This document shows positions 1 through 8,653 of a DNA stretch of 55,178 nucleotides, one piece after another; position 1 is the stretch's first letter; every line of letters begins with the position of its first letter. Origin of the DNA: Pseudomonadota bacterium (GTDB taxonomy: Bacteria; Pseudomonadota; Gammaproteobacteria; Burkholderiales; Gallionellaceae); contig JAJYYO010000002.1 of assembly GCA_021800795.1 (NCBI GenBank), positions 211,021 through 266,198 on the forward strand. Direction: 5' to 3'. The position numbers were made by a program, and so were the translations under genes. The notes under the pieces are model-generated. The model saw only the letters and a program-made list of their open reading frames with translations. It was not told the origin of the DNA and did no database searches.

Positions 1-908
1 CTGGCATAGCCGTGAAACACATCTTCCAGAGACGTTTCGCTGATGCGGATGTCGATCATGTCCGCCATGTAAGGGGCAAGCAGCGTGAACAGCGGGATTT
101 TCTGCTCGCGCGGGCAGGTCACTGTCACGCGGTCGTCGCTGTGCATGGCATGCGAAAACCCGCCGGTTTGCAGCGCGGCAAGGGCCAGCGGCAATACCCC
201 GGCGGCGGGGAACAGTTCAATATGCATGGGCAAGCCGAGATTTTCGCGCAACTGGTGCACGGAGCCGGTGGCCTGTATCTGCCCCGAGCTCATCAGCGCC
301 AGGCGGTCTACGCGTTCCTGTATTTCAGCCAGTATATGCGAGGTCAGGATGATGGTCGCGCCGCGCTGCTTAAGACCGCTGACGATGCCGTAGAATTCGC
401 GGATGCCGACGGGGTCCAGGCCCGTGGTCGGTTCATCCAGAAAGAGTATGTCCGGTTGTCCCAGCAGCGCCTGCGCGAATCCCAGACGCTGGCGCATGCC
501 TTTGGAATAGCCGCGCACCCGGCGGGTTGCCGCATGATCGAGGCCCACCGTCGTCAGTACCGCCTGACAATCCGATTTGGGCACGCCTTTCAGGTCGGCA
601 AAGAACCACAGCGTCTCAAGACCGCTCAGGTTGTCATAAAACACAATGTTTTCAGGAAGATAGCCGATGCGACGGCGCACCCGGCGAAACGCTTCGCCGT
701 GCAGCGTGCTGCCGTTGACCAGGATCTCTCCGGCATCGGGTTTGATCAGGCCGAGCATCGCTTTGAACAGGGTGCTTTTGCCTGCGCCGTTGTGGCCGAT
801 CAGCCCGAAAACTTCGCCGCGCGCGACGGACAGGCTGACATCATTCAAGGCATGAATGTCGCCGAACGCTTTTTTGATGTGCACAACTTCAATGACGTTG
901 TTTGTCAA
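1..908 (-). CDS. nosF: NosF, ABC transporter ATPase for nitrous oxide reductase maturation (3' end cut by window)
   Basis: ATP-binding subunit of the NosDFY system that supports copper-site assembly of NosZ; it acts at the cytoplasmic face of the inner membrane. The minus-strand reading shows Walker A GHNGAGKST (residues 38-46), the signature region GYSKGMRQRLGFAQ, and Walker B ILFLDEPTTGLDP, in the usual ABC order. About 302 codons are visible and the frame is still open at base 1. The start is taken as TTG at 908, because the frame has no upstream ATG and GGAGA lies 7 nt before it; a GTG a few codons later is possible. The gene overlaps the nosD end by 20 nt, suggesting translational coupling. 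nosY and nosL would be expected beyond the left edge. Confidence 0.9.
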   Translation of the reverse strand, partial: MTNNVIEVVHIKKAFGDIHALNDVSLSVARGEVFGLIGHNGAGKSTLFKAMLGLIKPDAGEILVNGSTLHGEAFRRVRRRIGYLPENIVFYDNLSGLETLWFFADLKGVPKSDCQAVLTTVGLDHAATRRVRGYSKGMRQRLGFAQALLGQPDILFLDEPTTGLDPVGIREFYGIVSGLKQRGATIILTSHILAEIQERVDRLALMSSGQIQATGSVHQLRENLGLPMHIELFPAAGVLPLALAALQTGGFSHAMHSDDRVTVTCPREQKIPLFTLLAPYMADMIDIRISETSLEDVFHGYA

Positions 909-2148
909 GCCAGGTTCTCCAGTCCTTGAAAAAGGGGTGCATGTGCGGGTGTGTGTCGACGATGCTGGGCTGACGGAACAGCGGAAATTGCCGGGCGACC
1001 ATGCGCAGGGTCTGTACCGCCGGGCTGTTGAGCAGCAGTTTCGTCATCGGGGTGCGCCAGGTGAGACGGTCCACCACGTCGCTGGCTTCATAGGGGATAT
1101 CGCCGATGCCGTCGCCGTCGCGATCCCAGCCCAGATAATTGCTCCAGTAATTGCCGACCTCGCCGCCCCAGTTCTCATCGCGCGCGGCGATATAGCGGAT
1201 CTGTTCGCGATTGGCGATGAAATCGTTGCCATACACCTGGTTGTTCACGGAGCCTGCCCAAAGATGCATGCCCACGTGATTGGCTATGACCAGATTATTG
1301 CGCAGTACATTATATTCGGCGTCGTAGACAAAAAAACCTCTGCTGTTGTTTGAGACGATATTGTTCTCGATCAGCGAGTCCTGCATGGTGCGCAACATGA
1401 TGCCATGATCGGAATTGCCCCACACCTTGTTGCCGCGTACCGTATTGTCCTTAACCATCATCAGCGCCAGACCGCCGCGATTGAAATAGGATTCGTTGTT
1501 CTCCCACAGGTTGTGATTCGAATTCATATAGTGCGTGCCGTAGCGCACGTTATGTATCCGGTTGCCCCGAAACACGGCGTGGTTCGATACATCGACGTAA
1601 ATGCCGTCACGGGCGAAACTGATCTCGTTGGCGATGATCCGGGCGCCGTCGGTATTGTAGAGCTGGATGCCGTTCCCCCGGTTGGGCGAATCGAAATCGC
1701 GTTTGCCGGTGATGTTGTTGTTTTCAATCAGAACATTTTTAACGCCCTCGATCCACAGCCCGAACAGGGAGTAGACGATGGCATTGTCGAGTATGGCAGC
1801 GCGATCCGCGCCGGGCTGGATGTAGATGCCGGCATTCTGCGCCGTCAGGTCGCTGCCGCTGTCCCGCACGATGAAACCCTCGATTTTCACGCCGGGCGAC
1901 TTGATGCGGATGACATCGCCCTGATTGTCGCCGCTGATCGTCGGCCGGTCGATACCGATCAGGGTAAGCGGTTTGTCGATGACGATGTGCTCATGGTAAT
2001 AGCCGCGCGCCACGAGCACGGTATCATTCGATGTTGCGGATTGAACCGTTAGCGCGACAGAGTTGCCTGGCGCCACCTGCCACTCTTTAGCGGCAGCCGG
2101 CAGCGCCAGCAGCAATGAACAGAGCAGAAAAGGGATATGGCGAGTCAT
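889..2148 (-). CDS. nosD: NosD, periplasmic copper-processing beta-helix protein
   Basis: Periplasmic accessory protein needed for copper-cluster maturation of nitrous oxide reductase, partner of the NosFY transporter. The 419-residue product begins with a Sec signal (MTRHIPFLLCSLLLALPAAA). It continues with many short repeats rich in N, G and I (for example IENNNITG, VLRNNLVI) typical of right-handed beta-helix carbohydrate-binding/CASH domains. The frame is open further upstream to 2526, but the signal peptide and the TGATG overlap with the preceding stop fix the ATG at 2148. The family is well known in nos operons; the position between nosR and nosF supports the call. Confidence 0.92.
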   Translation of the reverse strand: MTRHIPFLLCSLLLALPAAAKEWQVAPGNSVALTVQSATSNDTVLVARGYYHEHIVIDKPLTLIGIDRPTISGDNQGDVIRIKSPGVKIEGFIVRDSGSDLTAQNAGIYIQPGADRAAILDNAIVYSLFGLWIEGVKNVLIENNNITGKRDFDSPNRGNGIQLYNTDGARIIANEISFARDGIYVDVSNHAVFRGNRIHNVRYGTHYMNSNHNLWENNESYFNRGGLALMMVKDNTVRGNKVWGNSDHGIMLRTMQDSLIENNIVSNNSRGFFVYDAEYNVLRNNLVIANHVGMHLWAGSVNNQVYGNDFIANREQIRYIAARDENWGGEVGNYWSNYLGWDRDGDGIGDIPYEASDVVDRLTWRTPMTKLLLNSPAVQTLRMVARQFPLFRQPSIVDTHPHMHPFFKDWRTWLDKQRH

Positions 2149-2570
2149 CAGACGGTCGCGCCCGGCAACACGCCCAGCAGATACAATACCCAGAACAGGG
2201 CGGCGCCGATCAGCAGATTCTTGGTCGCCACATAGGAGATCATGTCCGGCACGCCGGCGCGCCGGTATGATCGTCCCCACCACGGGCCTTCCTTGACCCA
2301 GGGTTTGCAGCGCATACGGCAGATGCCTTCGTACGCGCTCCATCCCGTCCACCAGGCAATCACGGCGGCGGGCGCCAGCTTGCCGGTCGCCGCCAGTATC
2401 CAGGCGACGGTGACCGCGACGGCAAGACCGATGCCAGCGTAAATCAGAGACGGTTTGCTGGCCAGAAATTCCGGTCCCCAGGGCAGCAGATGGTATTTCG
2501 CCTCGCTCCACAACCACTGCCGCCAATTCATGTCCTTGTCGGGTGTGGAAGCATCATCTTGTGCGGACAT
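2148..2570 (-). CDS. Small membrane protein of the nos operon, function unknown
   Basis: 140 residues between nosR and nosD, 2 nt after the nosR stop and overlapping nosD by the TGATG junction, so it is surely part of the operon. It has two hydrophobic segments near residues 42-62 and a third near 118-136. A central loop holds a Cys pair (CRMRC) and a Trp/Gly-rich stretch (KEGPWWG). The ATG at 2570 has an AGGGGGAA ribosome binding site. I do not recognise a named family. By position it may help NosR electron transfer or NosZ maturation, and the CxxxC could bind metal or be redox active; both are inferences. Confidence 0.75.
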   Translation of the reverse strand: MSAQDDASTPDKDMNWRQWLWSEAKYHLLPWGPEFLASKPSLIYAGIGLAVAVTVAWILAATGKLAPAAVIAWWTGWSAYEGICRMRCKPWVKEGPWWGRSYRRAGVPDMISYVATKNLLIGAALFWVLYLLGVLPGATV

Positions 2571-2572
2571 GG

Positions 2573-4708
2573 CTATTCCCCCTGTTGTATTTCCTTGATC
2601 GGGATAAAGTATCCCTTTGCTGAAATCGGCGTCAGCGCCTGGCCGGTTTTTTCGCGCCGCTTGCGTTCCTGCGACAGGGGCGGGCAGGCGTGCGCATCAT
2701 AATACATAACCATGCAGTCCAGGCAGAGCATGCATTCGCGCTGGTCGATTACCCCCTGCTTGTCGATGGCCTGCGAGCCGCAGCCGACTGCACAGGCCGT
2801 ACAGGTCTTGCATTCGGCCTTGCGTTTCAGTCCGAAAAAACGGAAGGTCGAGGGGGTCGCCAGGCCCGCGCCCAACGGGCAGAGATATTTGCAGAACGGG
2901 CGCTCGGTGAGCATGGAGAGTCCGAACAGGATGCTCCAGAACAGCACGTATGGCCAGGAGCGGTGCCCTACGCCGACCAGAAAGGTGGTCTTGAAGGGTT
3001 CGACTTCCGCTAATTTTTCCGCCAGGCCCATGGAATAAAACGACGTCGCCAGCAATATCGCGAAGATCACGTATTTGAGCCATTTGAGCTTGTCGTGCAG
3101 CGCACGGGGCAACTGGAAACTTTTCAGGCCGATCAGTCTGCCGAATTTGAAAGCCAATTCGGACAGTGCGCCGTACGGGCACAGCCAGCCGCAGAACAGC
3201 CCGCGCCCCCAGATGAATACCGTAATGATGATGAACCACCAGAAAATGAAGATGAACGGGTCGGACAGGAACAACTCCCATTGCCAATGGTAGAGCAAGG
3301 AGTGAAACCAGGCCAGTATCTGCGTGATGCTGGGCTGCGCCATCAGGTAGAAACCGACGAAGCCTGCGCTGCTGCCCCAGATGAGGTATTTCGGGATGCT
3401 GACCCAGCGCTTGTCGCGGCGCGTGGCGCGGCGCACCAGTTTGTCGCGCAGCGCATAGATGATTGCGGTGCAAATCAGCAAGACAACGAAAGCGGCAATT
3501 TGATAGCGACGGCTTTTCCAGATATGCAGCCAGGTGGGCTCGGGGCGCTCAAAATAAGGCCTGCCGCCTTGCAGATATGCGCCCGGCAGCCAGTATTCCC
3601 TGTCGAAATTGGTGAAGGTCTTGGTGCGGGTTTCCTTGTCTTCCTTATTGGCCAGCAACACCAGATCCCAGGGATAGGCGGCGCTGAATTCCTTGCTGTG
3701 CAGGATGAAAATGCCGGACTCGCTGTATGACGGGGCGCCGGCCGCTTGAATGCCATAGAGATTGCGGTAATCGGTATCTCGGAAGGTATGGGAGGCCATG
3801 TCCTGCGAGACCTGAATCCGGTCGTAAATGCCGCCGCGCACGAAACCCGAGCCTTTGAATGAAGCGCTGCCGTTGGCAATGATGAAAATCGCATGGTCGT
3901 CTGGGGTCAGGTCGCTCATCAGCCGGTGATAATTGTCGCGGCCTAAGATGGCCTCGCCCACCGCGGGCGCATTCAGATAGCCGAAATACAGGTCGATGTA
4001 GGGGCGTCCCGTGGCGCTCTGGCCGAGATCCTCCGGCTTGACCAGCAGATGCTGAACGCCGCCGTTGCCAAGCAGGGTTTGCCAGTCCGGGATTTTATCC
4101 TGTGGCGTGAATCTGGCCTGCGGCCGGATGACAGGCTTGATGATGCCGACCTGTTTGGCGATCTCATACACGCAATTCTGGATCAGCTGGTTTTCCGCAA
4201 TGACGGTGACGGTGGCCCCGCTGATGGCGTCGATGCCGATGACGCCCTCGCGCGCCTGCCCGACCTCGATCTTGTCACCGGCAAATTTTCCGAAATACTG
4301 GTGGATGAAGCGGGCCAGCTCAGACTCGGGGATGCCGACCAGCAGTATCGGTTCGCTGTGCTTGAGCACCTTGACGCCGGTGATGATGCCACGGGTGTTC
4401 ATGCCGATCAGGGTGACGATCGGTTTTCCCGAGTAGCCGGGAATGTCGACGATATCGGTGGACAGAAATACGTAGCCCGTCAAAGTTTTTTTGCCGCCTT
4501 CGGTTTTGAAGGCTTCTGCATAAGGGGGATGCCCTTTGCGAGGTGAAAAACTGTCGGCCCGGATTACGTCGCTGCAGGCGACATAGGCGCACAGGTTTGG
4601 ATCGGTTGCCAGTTCGTGCGGCAGCGGCGCTTCATAGGAGGAGGCGAACGCGCTGGTCTGAAACAAGGCCAGTGCGATAAAAATAAGACGGATCAACGGG
4701 ATAGTCAT
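2573..4708 (-). CDS. nosR: NosR, membrane FMN/iron-sulfur flavoprotein for N2O reduction
   Basis: Electron donor and activity-maintaining protein for NosZ, also needed for nos expression in model denitrifiers. The 711-residue product has an N-terminal signal peptide (residues 1-23). Its periplasmic FMN-binding domain carries the SGAT flavinylation motif (DAISGATVTV), followed by several membrane segments. Two CxxxCP motifs (CGWLCP near 506, CKYLCP near 606) and two ferredoxin-type cysteine sets (CKTCTACAVGC near 633 and CMLCLDC) follow. All expected cofactor motifs are present. The start is taken as ATG 4708; an in-frame TTG lies at 4717. It sits downstream of nosZ, not upstream as in the classical nosRZDFY order, with a 170-bp inverted-repeat element between the two. 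Confidence 0.95.
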   Translation of the reverse strand: MTIPLIRLIFIALALFQTSAFASSYEAPLPHELATDPNLCAYVACSDVIRADSFSPRKGHPPYAEAFKTEGGKKTLTGYVFLSTDIVDIPGYSGKPIVTLIGMNTRGIITGVKVLKHSEPILLVGIPESELARFIHQYFGKFAGDKIEVGQAREGVIGIDAISGATVTVIAENQLIQNCVYEIAKQVGIIKPVIRPQARFTPQDKIPDWQTLLGNGGVQHLLVKPEDLGQSATGRPYIDLYFGYLNAPAVGEAILGRDNYHRLMSDLTPDDHAIFIIANGSASFKGSGFVRGGIYDRIQVSQDMASHTFRDTDYRNLYGIQAAGAPSYSESGIFILHSKEFSAAYPWDLVLLANKEDKETRTKTFTNFDREYWLPGAYLQGGRPYFERPEPTWLHIWKSRRYQIAAFVVLLICTAIIYALRDKLVRRATRRDKRWVSIPKYLIWGSSAGFVGFYLMAQPSITQILAWFHSLLYHWQWELFLSDPFIFIFWWFIIITVFIWGRGLFCGWLCPYGALSELAFKFGRLIGLKSFQLPRALHDKLKWLKYVIFAILLATSFYSMGLAEKLAEVEPFKTTFLVGVGHRSWPYVLFWSILFGLSMLTERPFCKYLCPLGAGLATPSTFRFFGLKRKAECKTCTACAVGCGSQAIDKQGVIDQRECMLCLDCMVMYYDAHACPPLSQERKRREKTGQALTPISAKGYFIPIKEIQQGE

Positions 4709-4768
4709 GGTATTCAATGGCAGATGAACTGTTTCAATACATTTATTTGATCATTTAACAGCAAGCTT

Positions 4769-4938
4769 GTCATTCCCGCGAAAGCGGGAATCCAGCTAAA
4801 ACTGTCCGCGTGTACACTGCCATTTGGCAACCGTCTTTTGGTTGCTTCGTGCTGGTCTTTGCATCAGTCCGCAACAACTTTGTCCCGCTTTGCGGGGAAT
4901 TGTAAAATTATCTGGATTCCCGCTTTCGCGGGAATGAC
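4769..4938. repeat. 170-bp element with perfect 27-bp inverted ends (family A, copy 1)
   Basis: The left end 4769-4795 begins GTCATTCCCGCGAAAGCGGG, and the right end 4912-4938 is its exact reverse complement; each arm is also self-complementary. The interior holds a GCAACC/GGTTGC hairpin and a TGTCCCGCTTTGCGGGG hairpin at about 4881-4897. No open frame is evident. It fills the nosZ-nosR gap and could act as a transcript terminator, attenuator or mRNA stabiliser between the two. A second copy with different arm bases lies at 23392-23557, and a single arm at 18345-18371. Confidence 0.85.
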
Positions 4939-5006
4939 GCTTTATTTGTATTGGCACGATGCAAGCAGGAAAGCGGGTGGATGATTTTCCCGCCGTCCTG
5001 TCATGG

Positions 5007-6944
5007 TTATTTCTCGACGATCATGCGGCTGCGCATTTCCAGATGCAGGGCGTGACAGAAGTTGGTGCAGTAGAACCAGTACACGCCGGGTTTATCGGCC
5101 TTGAACGTGACCGATTTGGTTTCCTGCGGATTGACGATAAAGTTGATGTCGTATTTCGGGATGGCGAAGCCGTGGGTGAGATCTTCCACCTTGTCGAGGT
5201 TGGTCAGGATGATCGTCACCTCATCGCCGCGTTTTACGGTGAATTCCGTCAATCCGAAAGCCGGCGCGATGGAGGTCAGGTACACCGTTACATTCTTGCC
5301 CTTGCGTTCCACGCGGCAATCCTTGGCATCTCTTACCGCGTAAGGAGAATCGTCGAGACTGCATATCTGTTTCGTCTTGATCAGGTCGCGACGGACGAGA
5401 ATCGAGTCGTGCGGCTCCGAGTAGACCGAGTGGTCGGCGACCAGGATCATTTTATCGCCGGTGATGTCGATCAGCTGCGCCGTCTCGGGATGCAAAGGGC
5501 CGACCGGCAGCAACCTGTCCTTGGAGAATTTGTTGTCGGAGACGAAAAATTTGCCGTCCGCCTCGCGGGTTTCGCCCATGGTGGTGAAGCCGTGCCCGGG
5601 CTGGTAGTGGACGTCGATGCGATCGAGCACCGGCTGGACGGTTTTGTCGCCCTTGTATTTGGCAATGGCCTTGTCGATATTCCATTTGACGATCTGGCTG
5701 TCCAGGAACAGCGTGGTGTATGCATTGCCGCGTCCGTCGAAGCCGGTATGCAGGGGGCCCAGGCCGATTTCCGGTTCCGCCACCACGGTGTCGCGCGGCG
5801 CCGCAAGCTCGCCGTTGAACCATTTCAGCACCAGTGCGTGTTCGATCACCGTCGCGGTCGGCGACAGCTTGCCGGCGCAGGCATAATACTTGCCGTCCGG
5901 GGTGATGTTGACGCCATGCGGGTTTTTCGGCACCGGCACATAAAGGGTCAGCGCGGTTTTCGGATCCTTGTTGGCATCACGGGTGCCGTCCACCACCGGC
6001 ACCTTGGAGTCGCCGATGGTGAAGGTCTTGCCGGCTTTAACGGCTTCTTCGATACGTGCGATATTGAAGAAAAGGCAGGCATCGCGTTCGGCCGCCATCA
6101 TTTCCTGATAGGTCACGCCGCCCTCGGTGTTGTACTGATTGGTGCAGGCCAGTTTGCCGTCGTAGGAAGTCGCGACCAGATCGCAGTTGCCGTCGACCTT
6201 GATCTGCCATTTGACTTCCATGCTGGCCGCATCGACGCAGGTAAACAGGATGCCGTATTTTTTCGGATCATTCATGTCACGCCCGTCGTTGGGCAGCGGG
6301 GTGTGGAACTCCATGCCACAGAAGATGCGCGTCGTATGGTTGATCTTTTCATCGACCGGGTCGCGCTTGTCCGGGAAGATGCCATGAAAGCCGGATACAT
6401 TCGGCAGGTCGATGATCTTGTCGCATTCCATGTAGTCGCCGCGGATGCGCGCAAGGCGGGAATGTATCTTGTCGTTGACCCAGAAATTCTTGCCGTCGTA
6501 AGTACCGTCGGTATAGGAGCCGTGTACGTGGTGGGTGTCGCCGGTATGGTAATTGAGACTGCCATCGGGTTTGGTGCCGATGATTTTTTTCGATTCGTTG
6601 GTGATGCCCCAGCCGACCAGTGCATCCATGTTGAATACCGGCACGCGTTTCAGGATGCGTCCTGAAGGAAGGCCGTAAATGCGGATTTCGGCCGAATGAC
6701 CGCCGCTGGACATCACGTAGTAGTCGTCGAGCTGGCCGGGACGGACTTCATATTTATTGTAGTCGACAGCGCCGGCTGCTGCGGTTTTGTCGCCGGCGGC
6801 AACAGGGGCTTCGCTCTTTTTGCAGGCGGCCAGACCGGTGGACAGGCCTGCGCCTGCCAGCCCGACCAGGGCGGCGGTGTTCAGAAATTTGCGACGACTC
6901 AGGTCAGTTGTGAGGTTCGTGCTGCCCTTTTCTTCGATACCCAT
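5007..6944 (-). CDS. nosZ: NosZ, nitrous oxide reductase (TAT type)
   Basis: Multicopper enzyme that reduces N2O to N2, the last step of denitrification, outside the inner membrane. The 645-residue product has a twin-arginine signal (SRRKFL, residues 16-21). The His-rich CuZ motif DTHHVH lies near 136-141. The C-terminal cupredoxin CuA domain ends with CTNFCHALHLEM, carrying the Cys, His and Met ligands. The ATG at 6944 follows AGGGAGAACACC. Oddly, the signal ends in GLAAC (Cys41), which fits a lipobox, so the enzyme may be a TAT lipoprotein. It is first in the operon, with an FNR-type box 112 bp upstream, consistent with oxygen control. The TAT signal plus NosR point to clade I-like maturation. 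Confidence 0.97.
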   Translation of the reverse strand: MGIEEKGSTNLTTDLSRRKFLNTAALVGLAGAGLSTGLAACKKSEAPVAAGDKTAAAGAVDYNKYEVRPGQLDDYYVMSSGGHSAEIRIYGLPSGRILKRVPVFNMDALVGWGITNESKKIIGTKPDGSLNYHTGDTHHVHGSYTDGTYDGKNFWVNDKIHSRLARIRGDYMECDKIIDLPNVSGFHGIFPDKRDPVDEKINHTTRIFCGMEFHTPLPNDGRDMNDPKKYGILFTCVDAASMEVKWQIKVDGNCDLVATSYDGKLACTNQYNTEGGVTYQEMMAAERDACLFFNIARIEEAVKAGKTFTIGDSKVPVVDGTRDANKDPKTALTLYVPVPKNPHGVNITPDGKYYACAGKLSPTATVIEHALVLKWFNGELAAPRDTVVAEPEIGLGPLHTGFDGRGNAYTTLFLDSQIVKWNIDKAIAKYKGDKTVQPVLDRIDVHYQPGHGFTTMGETREADGKFFVSDNKFSKDRLLPVGPLHPETAQLIDITGDKMILVADHSVYSEPHDSILVRRDLIKTKQICSLDDSPYAVRDAKDCRVERKGKNVTVYLTSIAPAFGLTEFTVKRGDEVTIILTNLDKVEDLTHGFAIPKYDINFIVNPQETKSVTFKADKPGVYWFYCTNFCHALHLEMRSRMIVEK

Positions 6945-6998
6945 GGTGTTCTCCCTATATTAGAGTTCAGATTACTCGGATTTTGCATCAAACTTACG

Positions 6999-7017
6999 CT
7001 GCGACATTTTGTCGCAG
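6999..7017. promoter_or_regulatory. Palindrome in the nosZ leader
   Basis: CTGCGACA-TTT-TGTCGCAG, eight-base arms around three bases, lies between the FNR-type box and the nosZ start. It would be near or just after a transcript start placed 41.5 bases downstream of the box centre. It could be a second operator or an mRNA 5' hairpin. I do not match it to a known regulator. Confidence 0.5.
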
Positions 7018-7055
7018 ACACGAGGGAACCATAACACCGCCTGTAATGTGAAACC

Positions 7056-7069
7056 TTGATTTCGATCAA
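7056..7069 (-). promoter_or_regulatory. FNR/ANR/DNR-type box upstream of nosZ
   Basis: TTGATTTCGATCAA is a perfect match to the TTGAT-N4-ATCAA consensus of FNR/CRP-family regulators. It is 112 bp before the nosZ ATG. If class II spacing applies, transcription starts near 7021, and the minus strand has a TATGGT-like -10 near 7029-7034. Low-oxygen or NO-linked activation of nosZRDF is inferred. Confidence 0.85.
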
Positions 7070-7395
7070 GCTTTTGCGGGCTGATTGATTTCGCAAAGGC
7101 CGCTGCCCATGATTGCAATGAATCATGATTGCCGTGTCACCATAGCTATCCCCAATCGATTGATGAGAGAAAGTTGCAGGATCGATAGATAGGGTAAATC
7201 GCCAAACCCCATTAATGTTGCTGGGGAATGCCGTATTTCAACGCGCCGCTGTTATAAGATATATCATTCTTGCATGTTCATGTTGCAAAGATATGAACGC
7301 GTCGGCCCACAGCTTTTCAAGGTCGTCTGCTGCTTGTGAAGCCCGGGGTTGAGAATTTTCAGGGTCGCGCTCTGTTCGGTGTTAAACTTCACACC
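7070..7395. other. Intergenic stretch between the nosZ promoter and rnpB
   Basis: No gene is supported here. The short frames are unlike real proteins. The right part must hold the rnpB promoter: a TTAAAC -10-like hexamer lies at 7382-7387, but no clear -35 is seen. Confidence 0.4.
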
Positions 7396-7880
7396 GAAGC
7401 TGGCCAGACAGTCGCCGCGCACGTTAAGTGCGGGGAGGAAAGTCCGGGCTCCACAGAGCAGAATGCCGGTTAATGGCCGGACACCGTGAGGTGATGAACA
7501 GTGCCACAGAAAACGGAGCGCAGCGGAGTTTCTGCGCAGGCTGACTTCAGGGTCATCTTGCCAGCCGCTGACGTATTCCCTTTTTAGCGTCGATGGCATG
7601 ACCCTATGCCGGAGCTAAAATGATACCGCCGATGGCCCGGCATAGTCGCCCGCAAGGGTGGACAAGCCGGGATCAGGCAAGGGCGAACCGGTGCGGTAAG
7701 AGCGCACCGCACTCCCGGTAACGGGAGTGGCACGGTAAACTCCATTCGGAGCAAGATCAAATAGGCTGACTATGGCGTGGCTCGCGCCGTCAGCGGGTAG
7801 ATTGCTTGAGCGTAAGGTAACGAAACGCCTAGAGGAATGACTGTCCACGACAGAACCCGGCTTATCGGCCAGCTTCACCC
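7396..7880 (+). ncRNA. rnpB: RNase P RNA, A-type, with a 111-nt insertion
   Basis: Catalytic RNA of RNase P, which matures tRNA 5' ends. Conserved blocks are in order: GAAGCTGGCCAGACAGTCGC at the 5' end, GAGGAAAGTCCGGGCTCC, CCACAGAAAA, ACCGCCGATGGCC, GGTAAGAGCGCACCGC, GGTAAACTCC, GAGCAAGATCAAATAGG, and GACTGTCCACGACAG. The 3' CGGCCAGCTTC pairs with the 5' end. At about 485 nt it is roughly 110 nt longer than the E. coli RNA. The excess lies at 7514-7624, between ACAGAAAA and ACCGCCGATGG, and folds as a long arm (GGGTCAT at 7550 with ATGACCC at 7598). Open frames over this gene are spurious. Ends are estimated from base pairing. Confidence 0.96.
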
Positions 7881-7890
7881 CCTTTCTGAA

Positions 7891-8445
7891 TTACTTGGCG
7901 CGTCCGTATCTTGCGGTGAAACTGGCTTTGCCCAGCGCGTTCGCGTGGATCATGTAACCGGTCAGCGCAGCGGTCGCATCGGCGGGAACATCGATCTTGT
8001 CGATTTTGAGCGCATACACGGTGAAAATGTAGCGATGCGGCTTGTCACCCTGCGGCGGGCAGGCGCCGCCCCAGGCCGCTACGCCGTAGTCGGTGCGGTT
8101 TTGCACCGCGCCTTTGGGCAAGGTCGTGCTGTTCAGCGCGCCGGCGTTGGCAGCCAGTTCAGTGGTGTCGGCCGGGATGTTGATGACCACCCAGTGCCAC
8201 CAGCCGGAACCTGTTGGTGCATCGTGGTCGTACATGGTGACGGCAAAACTCCTGGTATCCCTGGGGGCGCCGCTCCATTTGAGCGCAGGCGACCTGTTCT
8301 CACCCGAACAGCCAAAGCCGTTGAATTCGAAACTCTTGGCCATGGTGCTGCCAGGCTTGATTTCCGGGCTGGAAAGCTTGAAACCGGACGCGTATGTCAG
8401 CGTTGACAGGCTGATCAGGGCGATAGTTAAAATTGTGCGGCGCAT
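7891..8445 (-). CDS. YbhB/YbcL-family (PEBP-like) periplasmic protein
   Basis: 184 residues with a short signal peptide (about MRRTILTIALISLSTLTYAS) and the PEBP/Raf-kinase-inhibitor-like fold signatures: SPALKWSGAPRDTRSFAVTM, DHDAPTGSGWWHWVV, and GGACPPQGDKPHRYIFTVYAL. Bacterial members bind small anionic ligands, but their role is largely unknown. The frame extends upstream to 8523. The ATG at 8445 is chosen because it starts the signal peptide and follows AAGGAGAA. It is convergent with rnpB. Confidence 0.88.
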   Translation of the reverse strand: MRRTILTIALISLSTLTYASGFKLSSPEIKPGSTMAKSFEFNGFGCSGENRSPALKWSGAPRDTRSFAVTMYDHDAPTGSGWWHWVVINIPADTTELAANAGALNSTTLPKGAVQNRTDYGVAAWGGACPPQGDKPHRYIFTVYALKIDKIDVPADATAALTGYMIHANALGKASFTARYGRAK

Positions 8446-8530
8446 GCGGGTTCTCCTTGGAAGGTTCGTTAAATTGTAGCATCGTTCAGTTATCCGGACG
8501 CACGTGGCGACCCAGGCGAACATTGTAAAT

Positions 8531-8559
8531 CATGACATCCTAATAAACTGGCTTATAAT
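8531..8559 (+). promoter_or_regulatory. Probable sigma-70 promoter for the DsrE-like gene
   Basis: ATGACA at 8532-8537 and TATAAT at 8554-8559, 16 bp apart, about 95 bp before the start of the gene at 8654. The -10 is a consensus match; the -35 is fair. Activity is inferred. Confidence 0.55.
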
Positions 8560-8653
8560 GATAGTCCGTATTTTGGGGCTGGTCACGTGCGCGGCTATCA
8601 TTAAAGTCCGGTTATCGAAAAAATGACTCTCAACCAGGAAAGGCGATATTTAA

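Noticed and set aside
4769..4938. CRISPR array
   Set aside because: The repeated units are inverted, not direct, and there are only two with no spacer series.
4959..6665. Long plus-strand open frame of 568 codons
   Set aside because: It lies wholly opposite nosZ, which has clear motifs, and its translation is low in complexity and unlike a protein family.
6999..7017. CooA-type CO-sensor site
   Set aside because: CooA sites read TGTCG...CGACA; here the halves are in the opposite order (CGACA...TGTCG).
7264..7878. Two minus-strand frames of 111 and 87 codons
   Set aside because: They overlap the RNase P RNA, whose conserved blocks and pairing explain the sequence.
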